Shown one piece after another: positions 25,097-34,109 of a stretch of 64,000 bases of DNA. Position 1 is the first letter of the stretch; every line of letters begins with the position of its first letter. The translations under genes and the position numbers were made by a program. The notes beneath the pieces are model-generated. The model saw only the letters and a program-made list of their open reading frames with translations. It did no database searches and had not been told where the DNA came from. The stretch is from a virus. The stretch is from positions 142,591 to 206,590 of the IMG/VR virus record IMGVR_UViG_3300042514_000542. One strand, given 5' to 3'.

Positions 25097-26305
25097 TTAA
25101 GACTCATCGTCATCTTCTTCCTCGATCTCATCAATCTTCTTAGAAACCTTTTTCTTAAGATTTTTTAAAGCATCCAAAGGGTTGTCACATTGAACTTCTT
25201 CATCAGGGGAATCCTCTTCGTCATCATCTTCGGGTGGTGCTTCCTCATTGGAATACTTCCACTCATCCTGAATACGGTTCTCAAGTTCTGGTAGAAGTTT
25301 TTTCCAGACAGCTTTATCCTTTCTCCAAGACTTATAATATCCAAGAGATTCACCGTTCCAATCCTTATATGTTTTACCATCAAGAACAACAACACCAAGA
25401 CCTCTCATAATCTCAAGAAGACCATAATACTTATCTAGTCCAGTCGCAAAGGATAGGTATAGTTCAGCTTCAAGGAATTGTTTGATGAAGCGATTCTTAA
25501 CAGTTAAGCATCGTAGGATAACACCAGAGAAACTTTTCTGACCAGCAGCAAGAGTATTATCTACTGTTTTACCATCATCATCCTTCATAGGCTTCCTAGC
25601 CAATTGAACAGTTACAGACGGTTTGTAAATTGCAGCACGACCTCCAGGCATGTTCTTCTCAAGAGAAGGATACATCGCACTAGGATCATCATATACCTCA
25701 TTGGTTAGAACAATAGTAGTCTTGGTGATTTTACCCCAGTTAACACATGTCTTAAGGAATGACTTAATAGACTTAGCAAATGTCCCCATGTCGGCAGCAG
25801 TAGAATCTTTTTCCATTCTAGCTTCTCCAAGTTCTGATTCCATTTGCGCCATTGAATCAACCACGATAAGGAATTCACCTTGTCTACCAGTTTCGGCAAC
25901 TTTCTTAAGAAACTTATTGATGGCATTTCGAGTGTTCTCAATAGTGGTTGTTGGAACATACTTAACTTTAGTTGGATCAATTCCAAACCCAATAGCACCT
26001 TCCGCATCAATAGCATTCTCACTATCAAAAACCACAACATACTTACCCATCTTTTGAGCAGATGCGATTATCTTCTGAATAAAGAATGTTTTACCAGTCA
26101 TAGATGGTCCAGCAAATTGAATCACTCGACCACAAGGCACACCCTTATACATAGAACCGGAAATAATAGCATTGAGTGCTAGTGATCCAGTGTCAATCCA
26201 TTCATCAACATTAGAAAATGTTGACTCGCTCAAGTAAGTCGAATAGGGATTGACCGAATCGATCTCATCCATCAGCTTACGCATATCTTTTTCGTTTTTA
26301 TTCAT
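25097..26305 (-). CDS. uvsX: Recombinase, UvsX (RecA family)
   Basis: 402 aa (T4 UvsX is 391). Forms filaments on ssDNA for strand exchange and recombination-dependent replication. Walker A GPSMTGKT near residue 68, the FDSENAID strand near 92-99, Walker B LIVVDSMAQM near 150 and an acidic C-terminal tail (EEEDDDES) are visible. The ATG at 26305 is preferred over 26371, because the latter would overlap the upstream gene by 61 nt. No TAAATA upstream, as for other replication genes. Confidence 0.92.
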   Translation of the reverse strand: MNKNEKDMRKLMDEIDSVNPYSTYLSESTFSNVDEWIDTGSLALNAIISGSMYKGVPCGRVIQFAGPSMTGKTFFIQKIIASAQKMGKYVVVFDSENAIDAEGAIGFGIDPTKVKYVPTTTIENTRNAINKFLKKVAETGRQGEFLIVVDSMAQMESELGEARMEKDSTAADMGTFAKSIKSFLKTCVNWGKITKTTIVLTNEVYDDPSAMYPSLEKNMPGGRAAIYKPSVTVQLARKPMKDDDGKTVDNTLAAGQKSFSGVILRCLTVKNRFIKQFLEAELYLSFATGLDKYYGLLEIMRGLGVVVLDGKTYKDWNGESLGYYKSWRKDKAVWKKLLPELENRIQDEWKYSNEEAPPEDDDEEDSPDEEVQCDNPLDALKNLKKKVSKKIDEIEEEDDDES

Positions 26306-26310
26306 AAATT

Positions 26311-26514
26311 TTAGCAAAGGTATTGTGAGTGTGTTGAAAGTCCTGTGAATTTGGTATCTAGAAATTGCCACCCCAAATCTACATTGGGTGTAACTTTTTT
26401 CATAACTAAGCCAATATGTTGTTTAATAACTATTACCTGTTCTTCCGTTAAAGTATCGCTATGGGTCAGTTCGAAATAGCCTTGTAACCAGTATACAAAA
26501 TTTTCAGGTGTCAT
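26311..26514 (-). CDS. Small hypothetical protein before uvsX
   Basis: 67 aa, helical, with MTPENFVYWLQGYFEL at the start and a TLTEEQVIVIKQHIGLV helix. Resembles small conserved phage proteins often found near recombination genes, but I cannot name the family. It lies 5 nt before the uvsX start and overlaps the upstream gene by 4 nt. Confidence 0.55.
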   Translation of the reverse strand: MTPENFVYWLQGYFELTHSDTLTEEQVIVIKQHIGLVMKKVTPNVDLGWQFLDTKFTGLSTHSQYLC

Positions 26515-26810
26515 AATACAATTGTTGCAATGATTGTTTCAAGTTTTTGATTACGTCCTATAACTCTATTCTCAATCTCAGACAATGCACCACATAGCTC
26601 GGTTCTATATCCCACTGGTTGGGCTATTTTAGCATTACAATCGGTAGATATAGGTAGGGATTCCAAAATTGGTCCAAGTTTATATTCGAGTTTCGTCAAA
26701 AGATCTTCATTGCGAGCCAATAGCTCATAGATAATTTCAATTTTATAAAAGACTTCGGACTCGGATTTGGGGATGCCTTTCGCACACTCATCATAAGTAT
26801 AATCTTTCAT
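26511..26810 (-). CDS. Hypothetical helical protein
   Basis: 99 aa, almost entirely helical (EVFYKIEIIYELLARNEDLL, SEIENRVIGRNQKLETIIA), likely a small coiled-coil dimer. No family recognised. Part of the gp43-uvsX operon, 1 nt downstream of the preceding stop. Confidence 0.5.
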   Translation of the reverse strand: MKDYTYDECAKGIPKSESEVFYKIEIIYELLARNEDLLTKLEYKLGPILESLPISTDCNAKIAQPVGYRTELCGALSEIENRVIGRNQKLETIIATIVL

Positions 26811-26811
26811 A

Positions 26812-27165
26812 TTAAAGGTCGTTGATTGAAATTACTTTAGGGTTGTTTTGAACCTCTACTTTAGGTTCAGGTGGTGTGTTAATAGCAGCATATCTACTAA
26901 GAATATCCGCATTTAGCTCAATATTACTAACCGTGATAGCCGACTTATTATAAGTCCAAGAATTTTTCTCTCTACTACCCTTTTCTAATAGTTCGAAGAA
27001 GAACAGAGGGTATAGTTGTAGTTCCAACTGACCAGTCTGAGAAGGTTGGAAATGGACAATAATTGGATTATCCAATGTGAGTTCGGCTGAAGTGTTGGAG
27101 GTTTCAATTCCAAGAATGGTTCTACCGATTTGATCGATGATTACAGTGTGTTTTACGTCTTGCAT
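26812..27165 (-). CDS. Hypothetical beta-rich protein
   Basis: 117 aa from the ATG at 27165 (the start at 27201 would overlap the upstream gene). The first 60 residues (MQDVKHTVIIDQIGRTILGI and on) look like a five-strand beta barrel of Sm or SH3 size; the rest is polar. Lies 4 nt after the previous stop in the gp43 operon. No family recognised. Confidence 0.5.
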   Translation of the reverse strand: MQDVKHTVIIDQIGRTILGIETSNTSAELTLDNPIIVHFQPSQTGQLELQLYPLFFFELLEKGSREKNSWTYNKSAITVSNIELNADILSRYAAINTPPEPKVEVQNNPKVISINDL

Positions 27166-27169
27166 ACAG

Positions 27170-27547
27170 TTATAATTTATCATCATATGAGATAATGTCA
27201 ACCTTTAAATTCCTTAAAAATTCCTTAGCCTTCTTTGCAATTCTACTTCTAGCCTTCGCACCAACTAGCCCTTTGTTGAACTCCACTATCTCCAAAATGG
27301 ATTTATCAATTTCTGTCATAGACTCAATATCCACTTCGTCTCCTCTCAAGAAATCTAAAACGAAATCATAATTTCTAGATGTTGTAATTGGTGTCGATTG
27401 AATTGTCAAAATCCTTTGTCTAATTTCTTCCATTGCTGGATTATTAAATGGTGGTGTGTCATTACCATCCAATGCACTGGTTAGTTTTTCGATTGCTTCT
27501 TTCTCCGCAACATCCAACCCTTTAATATAAGCCTCCTGTATATTCAT
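27170..27547 (-). CDS. Hypothetical protein between gp43 and uvsX
   Basis: 125 aa, mostly helical and charged; a basic stretch SRIAKKAKEFLRNLK near residues 101-115 could contact nucleic acid. Starts 2 nt after the gp43 stop. Not recognised. Confidence 0.5.
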   Translation of the reverse strand: MNIQEAYIKGLDVAEKEAIEKLTSALDGNDTPPFNNPAMEEIRQRILTIQSTPITTSRNYDFVLDFLRGDEVDIESMTEIDKSILEIVEFNKGLVGAKARSRIAKKAKEFLRNLKVDIISYDDKL

Positions 27548-27549
27548 AA

Positions 27550-30120
27550 TTAACTAAAAAAATCTTCAAGTTCAATCTTTACATTCTCATTAGGTTTGCG
27601 TAACTTCCAATTAACAGCTTTATAAAAAACCTCAATCGATTTATACAATAGATTACCAAACATTTTCTCATAGTCAATCTCAAATATTTCGGAGAATTCG
27701 TGTGGATATTTACCCTTAAATCCGATAACACTTATCCCATATTTATTTGGCGTTTTCAAATAAAGCCTTTTAACTTTATCACCAGATTTAAATTTTTCAT
27801 ACTTATTAGATATACCCAATTCATCCACTAAGGTATCGTGAAAATGTGCAGCCCCAACATGGTTTGGAACTGATGGTTTACCTTTGGTGAGGACATATCC
27901 ATTCATTCTAGGTTTATGTTTATCATAATCACTCATGGAACAGTTCATATAAATTGAATCAATATCAAGACCTTTGAAAATCTCATAGGCATCCATGAAT
28001 TTAGCATTAGTGGTGGCCATTGATTGAGACATTACCATAGTCTCCATGATCGCTTTGACATATGGTTTAATTGCCTTGGGCATGGTTGTCTTAACAACCG
28101 ACACACCTTTATATTTGAACTTGTTGACTGCCATACCTTCATCATCAAGAATATGTAGCACATAATTCTTACCACTCACGAAAATAACATTATCACAAAT
28201 CGATTCGCGCTTGAATACAAATCGAGAATCCTTACTTAATAAAGATTTCACCGACCACAAATTCATACCATCATTCAGATAATTTTCGAACTTATCACAC
28301 AACTGAAAGAAATCGTCTGATATTTTCTCACCATCCTTTAGGACAATTCCAGCATCCTCAAATAATTTCATAGAGATGTAGATGGAATCAGTATCATTAT
28401 AAATCAATGCATTATCACATTTACCAGATAAATCTGGATAAAATTCCCCAACAAACCTCTCAAATAATTCATTACTCTTTTTGATGACAGCTTGACCCGT
28501 TAATGTTACTGAGCTACCAATTTCATCATCACCCAATGGTGCATACTTATTAGCACAATAGCCATAAGTGGAGTTGAGAGTAATTTTATAGGCATTTTGG
28601 AATGTATCGAACTTCTTAACTTGTGTTTTAAGTTCGGATATTTCTTTTTTGGAAAGCTTAGGATTTTCTAGGGCTTTCTTAGCTTGGAACATTTTACCCT
28701 TCATTTCTTTTCTCTTAGTATATAAGAAATCCAAGAATTCTGGCATAATTCCAACTTTCTTTTGTGAGAATAATACATTGGCTTTGGATAAGGATGCCTT
28801 TTCTTCCTTTAGAAAAGTTACAAAATTCTCCTTCGATAAATCAAAAGTTTTTCCTGATACATGTTTGATACTATAGATATCTCCAATTTTCTCCAAAGAG
28901 CCAAGTTTGGTTTCTGGTGACATGTTTAAAGATATCATAACACTTGGATACAGAGAGTTGGCATCAAAGCTCACTACATTTTGAGAAAATCCCAACTTGG
29001 GTTTAGCAACGTATCCACCGGGAATCTTTCCTTCGGTTTTTGGTCTAACAAAAGTTGGAATCTTCTCATCTCTATGTCTCGCACGTATCGCAACAGCACC
29101 ATTAATAACTGGAACTGTTTTAATGGCATTCTCAAGATTACATAACCCAAGGTATGCAATGAATCGTAATAGATCCAGATACTTCAACTCTTCATCCAAA
29201 TCGACAACTAGTTTAACGTCCTGAATGTTATAATCCACATAAGTTTCCCAATCCTTAACAGATAAATCCCAAAGTGACCCCTCATAAGAAACTTTCTGAT
29301 CATCCAATTCAACTTCACCAATATAATCAAGTTTATATGACTCTTGTGGTTCAAGTGCGAATTTTTTATAAAGAACCATGTAATCGATACATGAAATTCC
29401 TTCAATTACATACTCTGTAGTTGGCATTCCAAACTTTCCCGTAGAATTAACCTTTTCATAAATTCTCTCAATCGGAGATAACTTATCAGCCCACTCTTTT
29501 CCCAATTGAAAAGTAATTCTATTAACTAGATATGGTATATCGAACCCACTCGTATTCCATCCAACCAAACAGTCGGGAAAATCTGAAGAAAAGTGATTAA
29601 TAAATCTCTTTAGAAGATCTTCTTCTGACTTACAGTGATGATATTTTACGTTTTTTTCCTTCGGTTCGTAATTCTTTAACCCAAAAACTGTATATTTTTT
29701 AGATAATGAGTCATAACATGTCAATAAATTTATAACATTTTCTGCAAGTTTGGGTTCTGGAAACGCACCAACACCCGGACACTCAATGTCAAAATACATA
29801 ATCTTGAGAGGATGGGCAGCGAAGTCTTCATCTTCATTACAGTGATAGTAATTATCAATTAGGAATTGTTGGTATGGTGGAAGATTCTCAAAAATTCTTC
29901 TAATACCACTCTCATTAACGAATTTATCACGATCCCACTTAGTATTGAACTCGCGTTTGAGAATTGCGGTTCCATAAATGGATGTAGCATCCCCAACCTT
30001 GCTCTCCAAATACAAATATGGAAGGAAGTCCAACTCTTGAAAGACCCTGTTTCCAGAGGCATCCCAAGTCCAAAGATGCACACTTTTGGTTTTGTTGTTA
30101 TAGACGCAGTTACGATACAT
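27550..30120 (-). CDS. 43: Family B DNA polymerase, T4 gp43-like
   Basis: 856 aa (T4 gp43 is 898). Replicative polymerase with 3'-5' exonuclease. Exo I MYFDIECPG near residue 108 (Asp, Glu), Exo II region CLVGWNTSGFDIPYL near 188, motif A SFDANSLYPSVM near 387, motif B NSTYGYCANKYAP near 518 and motif C YNDTDSIYIS near 577 are all intact. The C-terminal helix ends ELEDFFS, which fits a clamp-binding tail like that of T4 polymerase. No inserted intron or endonuclease. No late motif upstream. Confidence 0.96.
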   Translation of the reverse strand: MYRNCVYNNKTKSVHLWTWDASGNRVFQELDFLPYLYLESKVGDATSIYGTAILKREFNTKWDRDKFVNESGIRRIFENLPPYQQFLIDNYYHCNEDEDFAAHPLKIMYFDIECPGVGAFPEPKLAENVINLLTCYDSLSKKYTVFGLKNYEPKEKNVKYHHCKSEEDLLKRFINHFSSDFPDCLVGWNTSGFDIPYLVNRITFQLGKEWADKLSPIERIYEKVNSTGKFGMPTTEYVIEGISCIDYMVLYKKFALEPQESYKLDYIGEVELDDQKVSYEGSLWDLSVKDWETYVDYNIQDVKLVVDLDEELKYLDLLRFIAYLGLCNLENAIKTVPVINGAVAIRARHRDEKIPTFVRPKTEGKIPGGYVAKPKLGFSQNVVSFDANSLYPSVMISLNMSPETKLGSLEKIGDIYSIKHVSGKTFDLSKENFVTFLKEEKASLSKANVLFSQKKVGIMPEFLDFLYTKRKEMKGKMFQAKKALENPKLSKKEISELKTQVKKFDTFQNAYKITLNSTYGYCANKYAPLGDDEIGSSVTLTGQAVIKKSNELFERFVGEFYPDLSGKCDNALIYNDTDSIYISMKLFEDAGIVLKDGEKISDDFFQLCDKFENYLNDGMNLWSVKSLLSKDSRFVFKRESICDNVIFVSGKNYVLHILDDEGMAVNKFKYKGVSVVKTTMPKAIKPYVKAIMETMVMSQSMATTNAKFMDAYEIFKGLDIDSIYMNCSMSDYDKHKPRMNGYVLTKGKPSVPNHVGAAHFHDTLVDELGISNKYEKFKSGDKVKRLYLKTPNKYGISVIGFKGKYPHEFSEIFEIDYEKMFGNLLYKSIEVFYKAVNWKLRKPNENVKIELEDFFS

Positions 30121-30153
30121 TACGAATTGAGAATATCACCACCAAGCAGGATG

Positions 30154-30399
30154 TCAACCAACCTGATCCTGAATATAGCTTAAATGTGCTGTGTCTCCAT
30201 TAACTCTACAGTTTAATTTCATACTACCTCTAATTCCTCGATCAACTTCGGCTACATTTTCACCAATAATTAATTTATACCCACGGTGAGTCGCTATATG
30301 TTCCCCATTCGGTAATACCCCATTAACTATTTTAACTTCCCACTCACCACTATACATTTCAAGTAATAGGTTTTGAATATTCGCAACATCCTTTTTCAT
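30154..30399 (-). CDS. Small late protein with head-targeting-like N-terminus
   Basis: 81 aa. Begins MKKDVANIQNLLLEMYSGEW, i.e. a short helix ending in LLLE/M, like the putative internal proteins elsewhere in the window. The remainder is a small beta-rich domain. The ATG at 30399 is exactly 5 nt after TAAATA, so it is expected to be late although it lies immediately upstream of gp43 in an early operon. No family recognised. Confidence 0.55.
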   Translation of the reverse strand: MKKDVANIQNLLLEMYSGEWEVKIVNGVLPNGEHIATHRGYKLIIGENVAEVDRGIRGSMKLNCRVNGDTAHLSYIQDQVG

Positions 30400-30404
30400 A
30401 ACAT

Positions 30405-30410
30405 TATTTA
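30405..30410 (-). promoter_or_regulatory. Late-promoter-like TAAATA (minus), 5 nt before ATG
   Basis: AATAAATA on the minus strand, then 5 nt to the ATG at 30399. Confidence 0.6.
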
Positions 30411-30431
30411 TTCCACTTTTTCAAATAATGT

Positions 30432-30605
30432 TTATTTAATTGTCTGATTTGGTAAAAGCTCGATAATTGCTTTAAAGTCTTCTTTAAAATTTGGCAAATG
30501 TGCATATCCCTTTAATTCTCTATTATCGAATTCTTCATCCATTATACGTTGACCAATCTCAGCACGATCATCCATCTCTTTTAACAATTTCTCTATTTCA
30601 GTCAT
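30432..30605 (-). CDS. 57-aa late protein with head-targeting-like N-terminus
   Basis: The ATG at 30605 is preferred over 30629 since it lies 5 nt after TAAATA and the longer frame would overlap the glycosyltransferase stop. Encodes MTEIEKLLKEMDDRAEIGQR and a short polar tail. LLKE/M matches the putative targeting/cleavage pattern. If cut there, about 47 residues would remain. Function unknown; late expression and packaging are inferred. Confidence 0.5.
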   Translation of the reverse strand: MTEIEKLLKEMDDRAEIGQRIMDEEFDNRELKGYAHLPNFKEDFKAIIELLPNQTIK

Positions 30606-30610
30606 AATGA

Positions 30611-30616
30611 TATTTA
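30611..30616 (-). promoter_or_regulatory. Late-promoter-like TAAATA (minus), 5 nt before ATG
   Basis: Directly abuts the TAA stop of the glycosyltransferase gene; 5 nt before the ATG at 30605. Confidence 0.6.
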
Positions 30617-31825
30617 TTAAGGGTTCCACTTTTTCAAAAATGGTCGTTTATCAGATCCCCATTCCGTATTGAACGCTTCAAGATAACATCCAATGTTCTG
30701 TGGATGTTCTAGGAATCGTGTTTCTCCAAGTTTTCTAAGTTCTGGAACCAGACTATAATATTTAGAACGGTTTTTCCAATTAGTCATCATCTCGATTTTA
30801 TGTTCTAATTCGTCAGCAGTCTTAAACCTAAGCATATCGGGAGCGGAACTATATGTAACCATGTCTTGGCATAGACATGGGATTCCAAGTTGTGCCGCTT
30901 CGATAAATTTGATGTCGGATTTACTACGATTGAATGGAATATCCATCAATGGGGCAATAAACAGTTGTGCATTTAATGATGCTAGGAAATTAGGATAGTT
31001 TAAGAATGATTGCCATCCATGAACCTCGATTTCCTTGGAATCAACGTAAGGTTTTAGTGCTGGTGGATATGCACCAATAAATACAAACTGGTATTTGTGT
31101 CGATTGTCAATGATAAATTCATTAACGTGGGTAAAATCATCCTGACCACCAGCTAAGTTCTTAACATCAAAGTGTGCGCCAGATCCAGCATAGATAATAC
31201 GAGGCTTTTTCTTGAATGTTTCAAAATTATTACAGATTTTTCTATAATCATATTGATGACCACTCCACCAATGAGGCATAAAGTTAGGAACCACTGTTAT
31301 TTTTTGTTGTCCAGTCTTCTCAATATATAAATCTTTCATATATTGGCATGTAACTGTAACCTCATCAACCATATTGATCATATCGATACAGTTTTGGCGA
31401 ATCTCTTCGGTGTCGAATCCATGTTTTGAAGCATTGTGATCAGGAATTTCCTCGCGAAACACAACGTCATCCACCTCATAAATCAATTTAAATCCCATTT
31501 CTGGTTGAATTGATTTCAGATAAGCAATAAAATCTTTTTGATGGGATGCTGCTTGCCTTTGCAGAGTTACACTTTTAATATTATGGTAGAAACCCTTCTC
31601 TAAGACCATCTTAGTGATGTCAACAGAATCACCATAACCACTCATATTGATGTGATTTGTGATAAAAGATCTACGGAACTGTGCGCAGCCATCCCTTCCT
31701 GCAAGAAAATTGATATAACGATTTTCTAGTTGTGGAGGCATTTCCACTCTAGGTTGCTTTACATAAGTATTGCCACCATAAGGAGATTTTGGAAATGGGC
31801 TTGCGAACGGACTATTCTGAAACAT
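30617..31825 (-). CDS. GT-B fold glycosyltransferase
   Basis: 402 aa. The C-terminal half has GT1/GT4-type features: PRIIYAGSGAHFDVKNLAGG near residues 210-229, YQFVFIGAYPP, then IEVHGWQSFLNYPNFLASLN, and LFIAPLMDIPFNRSKSDIK with KFIEAAQLGIPCL near 307-319 (the donor-binding E-x7-E region). The N-terminal half holds the acceptor-binding Rossmann domain. It transfers a sugar to an unknown phage or host acceptor. It lies alone between gp46 and gp43 and may start from a promoter near 31856. Confidence 0.75.
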   Translation of the reverse strand: MFQNSPFASPFPKSPYGGNTYVKQPRVEMPPQLENRYINFLAGRDGCAQFRRSFITNHINMSGYGDSVDITKMVLEKGFYHNIKSVTLQRQAASHQKDFIAYLKSIQPEMGFKLIYEVDDVVFREEIPDHNASKHGFDTEEIRQNCIDMINMVDEVTVTCQYMKDLYIEKTGQQKITVVPNFMPHWWSGHQYDYRKICNNFETFKKKPRIIYAGSGAHFDVKNLAGGQDDFTHVNEFIIDNRHKYQFVFIGAYPPALKPYVDSKEIEVHGWQSFLNYPNFLASLNAQLFIAPLMDIPFNRSKSDIKFIEAAQLGIPCLCQDMVTYSSAPDMLRFKTADELEHKIEMMTNWKNRSKYYSLVPELRKLGETRFLEHPQNIGCYLEAFNTEWGSDKRPFLKKWNP

Positions 31826-31829
31826 ACAA

Positions 31830-31856
31830 TAATTAGTATGTTTTTTGACAAGTCAA
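31830..31856 (-). promoter_or_regulatory. Possible sigma70-like promoter before the GT-B gene
   Basis: Minus-strand TTGACT at 31856-31851 and an AT-rich TAATTA about 15 nt downstream, 4 nt before the ATG. The -35 is part of an inverted repeat (TTGACTTGTCAA). The -10 and spacing are suboptimal. Confidence 0.3.
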
Positions 31857-33649
31857 CTCACAATTCTTCTAGTAATCTTATTTTCTTTCTCAAGATTAAC
31901 TGTTTCTCCATCAATATGCTTTAATGTCTCCTGTCTATGAGAAATTGCATAACATGATAATGAATGTTTATCAATTCTTTCCTTCAAAACTTCTATCAGT
32001 TTATCAAATCCGACAGGATCGAAGGCCGCATCGAAAATCTCATCAAAAAATTCAACATTGGATGATACCCCAGAAATCTTTCTCTTAATATCCTTGAATG
32101 CCCATGAACAAGCAATATCAACAGTTCTACGTTCCCCACCAGAGAAATTCCAATAAGTAGTAGCCTTTCCTGTATCAGTCGTTATATGTTCATCAAAATA
32201 TTCATCAAACTTACATCTCATGGTCATACCCAAAGAAATAATATATTTCTGAATAGACGCATTCAACATATCCAAAAGTCTCTTAATGATGAATGACTTA
32301 ATACCTTCTTCTCCAAGAATAAACTTACACATCTCCAAATCACTTTGGGACTGTTGTAATTCTTCGACAATTTTTGATTCCTTCTCAAGCCTATCCTGAA
32401 CTTCTTTGATCTTCTCTTCAAAAGAAATATTATCGAGTTCCTCAACAACCATATTTTTTAATATGTCCTTCTGAAGTTCTATCGTTGATAAAATGGTATC
32501 CTTATCATATTCGATTTGTTTCGCATCCTTCAAAATTCTAGAATTCTCCCATATTTTAGTTTGGATCTTGGACTTCTTATCTATCCAACTAACCTCCTCA
32601 TCATTTAATTTTTCGATGTTATTTTCCAATTGGTTTATGATATTCACCATTTCAACCTTCATGGACTTAATATGTTCTATATGAGTTTCTGGAATGTTCT
32701 GTAAACACTTATCACATGTAGATCCATCAACACCATCGGCTTTGGACAACTTACCCTTCTCTACTTTTAATGCAGCAGACTCCTCTGATCTTTTGAAAAC
32801 AATTCTACTAAGTTTACCGTCAATATTTTCCCACACCTTATGTAATTTAACATTTTCTTCTTCTATTCCATCAATTGGAATAGATTTCATGGAATCATAT
32901 CTGACTTGAAGAAGGTCTATCTTATCCTGTAACTCTTTACGGGCTTTCTTTTCACGTTCACCCCTTTCGTCGTTTTTCTTCCTTTGTTCTTCGGATAATC
33001 TAATCAGTGGGTCGATTGAATTGGATATTTCCGAAACTTTAGTCAAACCAATTGTTAATTCAGCCTTATTATCCTTAATCTGTTCCTTCAGATCCTTCAA
33101 CATCTTACCAAAAATTTCCAATGCAAAGATATCCTCAATAAACTTGCGTTTTTCTTCTGGCTTTTTCGCCATGAATGGTGTGTTATCACTCAACGAAAGG
33201 ATGTCACATGATTTACATATGACTGGATTAGATCCAATCAGATCACAAATATATTTGTTGGTATTTGCTATGGAATCTTTGGAAATATCTTCATCTTGAT
33301 CGCCAAGTTTCCACAATTCTACTGTTGATGGCTTTAGTTGTCTAACAACTTTATAAGAACTTGTTCCAGTATCAGTCTGAACATCAAACCATAAAGTAAT
33401 ACAACCCTTACCTTTCGTAACATTATTAACTACGAACTCTTTTTTAATCTCTCTGATGGTAGTTCCAAACAGAGCATAATAGAACGATTCAATGATAACA
33501 GATTTTCCTGCACCATTTCTACGTTCTGGATTATCAATATCGACACCAGTTATGAGATTCAGACCATTCTGAAAATCAATAACCAAAGTATCGTTTCCAA
33601 CACTTAGGAAATTCTGAACAGACAATCTGGAGTATTTAATTTTTCTCAT
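31853..33649 (-). CDS. 46: Recombination nuclease subunit, T4 gp46-like (SbcC/Rad50)
   Basis: 598 aa (T4 gp46 is 560). SMC-like ATPase that with gp47 processes DNA ends for recombination-dependent replication. Walker A RRNGAGKSVIIESF near residue 45, zinc-hook STCDKCLQN near 314 between two coiled coils, ABC signature FSGGERRTVDIA near 503 and Walker B VEFFDEIFDAAFDP near 535 are all present. It overlaps the small upstream gene by 14 nt and belongs to the gp55-gp47-gp46 operon. Confidence 0.93.
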   Translation of the reverse strand: MRKIKYSRLSVQNFLSVGNDTLVIDFQNGLNLITGVDIDNPERRNGAGKSVIIESFYYALFGTTIREIKKEFVVNNVTKGKGCITLWFDVQTDTGTSSYKVVRQLKPSTVELWKLGDQDEDISKDSIANTNKYICDLIGSNPVICKSCDILSLSDNTPFMAKKPEEKRKFIEDIFALEIFGKMLKDLKEQIKDNKAELTIGLTKVSEISNSIDPLIRLSEEQRKKNDERGEREKKARKELQDKIDLLQVRYDSMKSIPIDGIEEENVKLHKVWENIDGKLSRIVFKRSEESAALKVEKGKLSKADGVDGSTCDKCLQNIPETHIEHIKSMKVEMVNIINQLENNIEKLNDEEVSWIDKKSKIQTKIWENSRILKDAKQIEYDKDTILSTIELQKDILKNMVVEELDNISFEEKIKEVQDRLEKESKIVEELQQSQSDLEMCKFILGEEGIKSFIIKRLLDMLNASIQKYIISLGMTMRCKFDEYFDEHITTDTGKATTYWNFSGGERRTVDIACSWAFKDIKRKISGVSSNVEFFDEIFDAAFDPVGFDKLIEVLKERIDKHSLSCYAISHRQETLKHIDGETVNLEKENKITRRIVS

Positions 33650-33935
33650 TCAAGTCTTCCCTTTCAGTTTTACATATAGCAAAGACACGATCAAGCATCC
33701 TATTGGCATTAGCAAGCATCTTACATGTTTTAAACGCACTTAATAAATCATATAATTTAGACATTCGGATATACTCACCGTCAGATTTTTCATCATTTAA
33801 ACGAATTATGAAATCTTCAACAGATTCCAATTTTCCCCAATCTAATGAGTATGGAATTTGTGTAAATTTGGATTGGTGTCGTATCCAATGTTCAACTCTA
33901 TCCTTTTTAATTACGAAAATTGGCTGTTTTTTCAT
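33636..33935 (-). CDS. Hypothetical protein between gp47 and gp46
   Basis: 99 aa, basic N-terminus (KKQPIFVIKKDRVEHWIRH) and helical remainder, no recognised family. It follows the 55-aa ORF after 6 nt and overlaps the gp46 start by 14 nt, so it is co-transcribed with recombination genes. Confidence 0.5.
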   Translation of the reverse strand: MKKQPIFVIKKDRVEHWIRHQSKFTQIPYSLDWGKLESVEDFIIRLNDEKSDGEYIRMSKLYDLLSAFKTCKMLANANRMLDRVFAICKTEREDLNEKN

Positions 33936-33941
33936 ATAATA

Positions 33942-34109
33942 TTATTGCGCCCATTCCGGTAAGAGTTCACATTGAGATTTAGGAAAAAGGAATCCAAAAG
34001 TCATATTACCTAAATATTCACCGTCTTCGAAATTACATTTGAAGAAACCAATTTTTCCATCTGTGAAAAATACCTTAAAATTTTTACCTATATTATTTGT
34101 GTCGTTCAT
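33942..34109 (-). CDS. 55-aa hypothetical protein filling the gp47/next-gene gap
   Basis: ATG at 34109, TAA at 33944-33942. Encodes MNDTNNIGKNFKVFFTDGKI and continues as a small aromatic/beta protein ending LLPEWAQ. It overlaps the gp47 3' end by 17 nt and ends 6 nt before the next ATG. Tight packing and protein-like composition support a real gene; no family recognised. Confidence 0.55.
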   Translation of the reverse strand: MNDTNNIGKNFKVFFTDGKIGFFKCNFEDGEYLGNMTFGFLFPKSQCELLPEWAQ

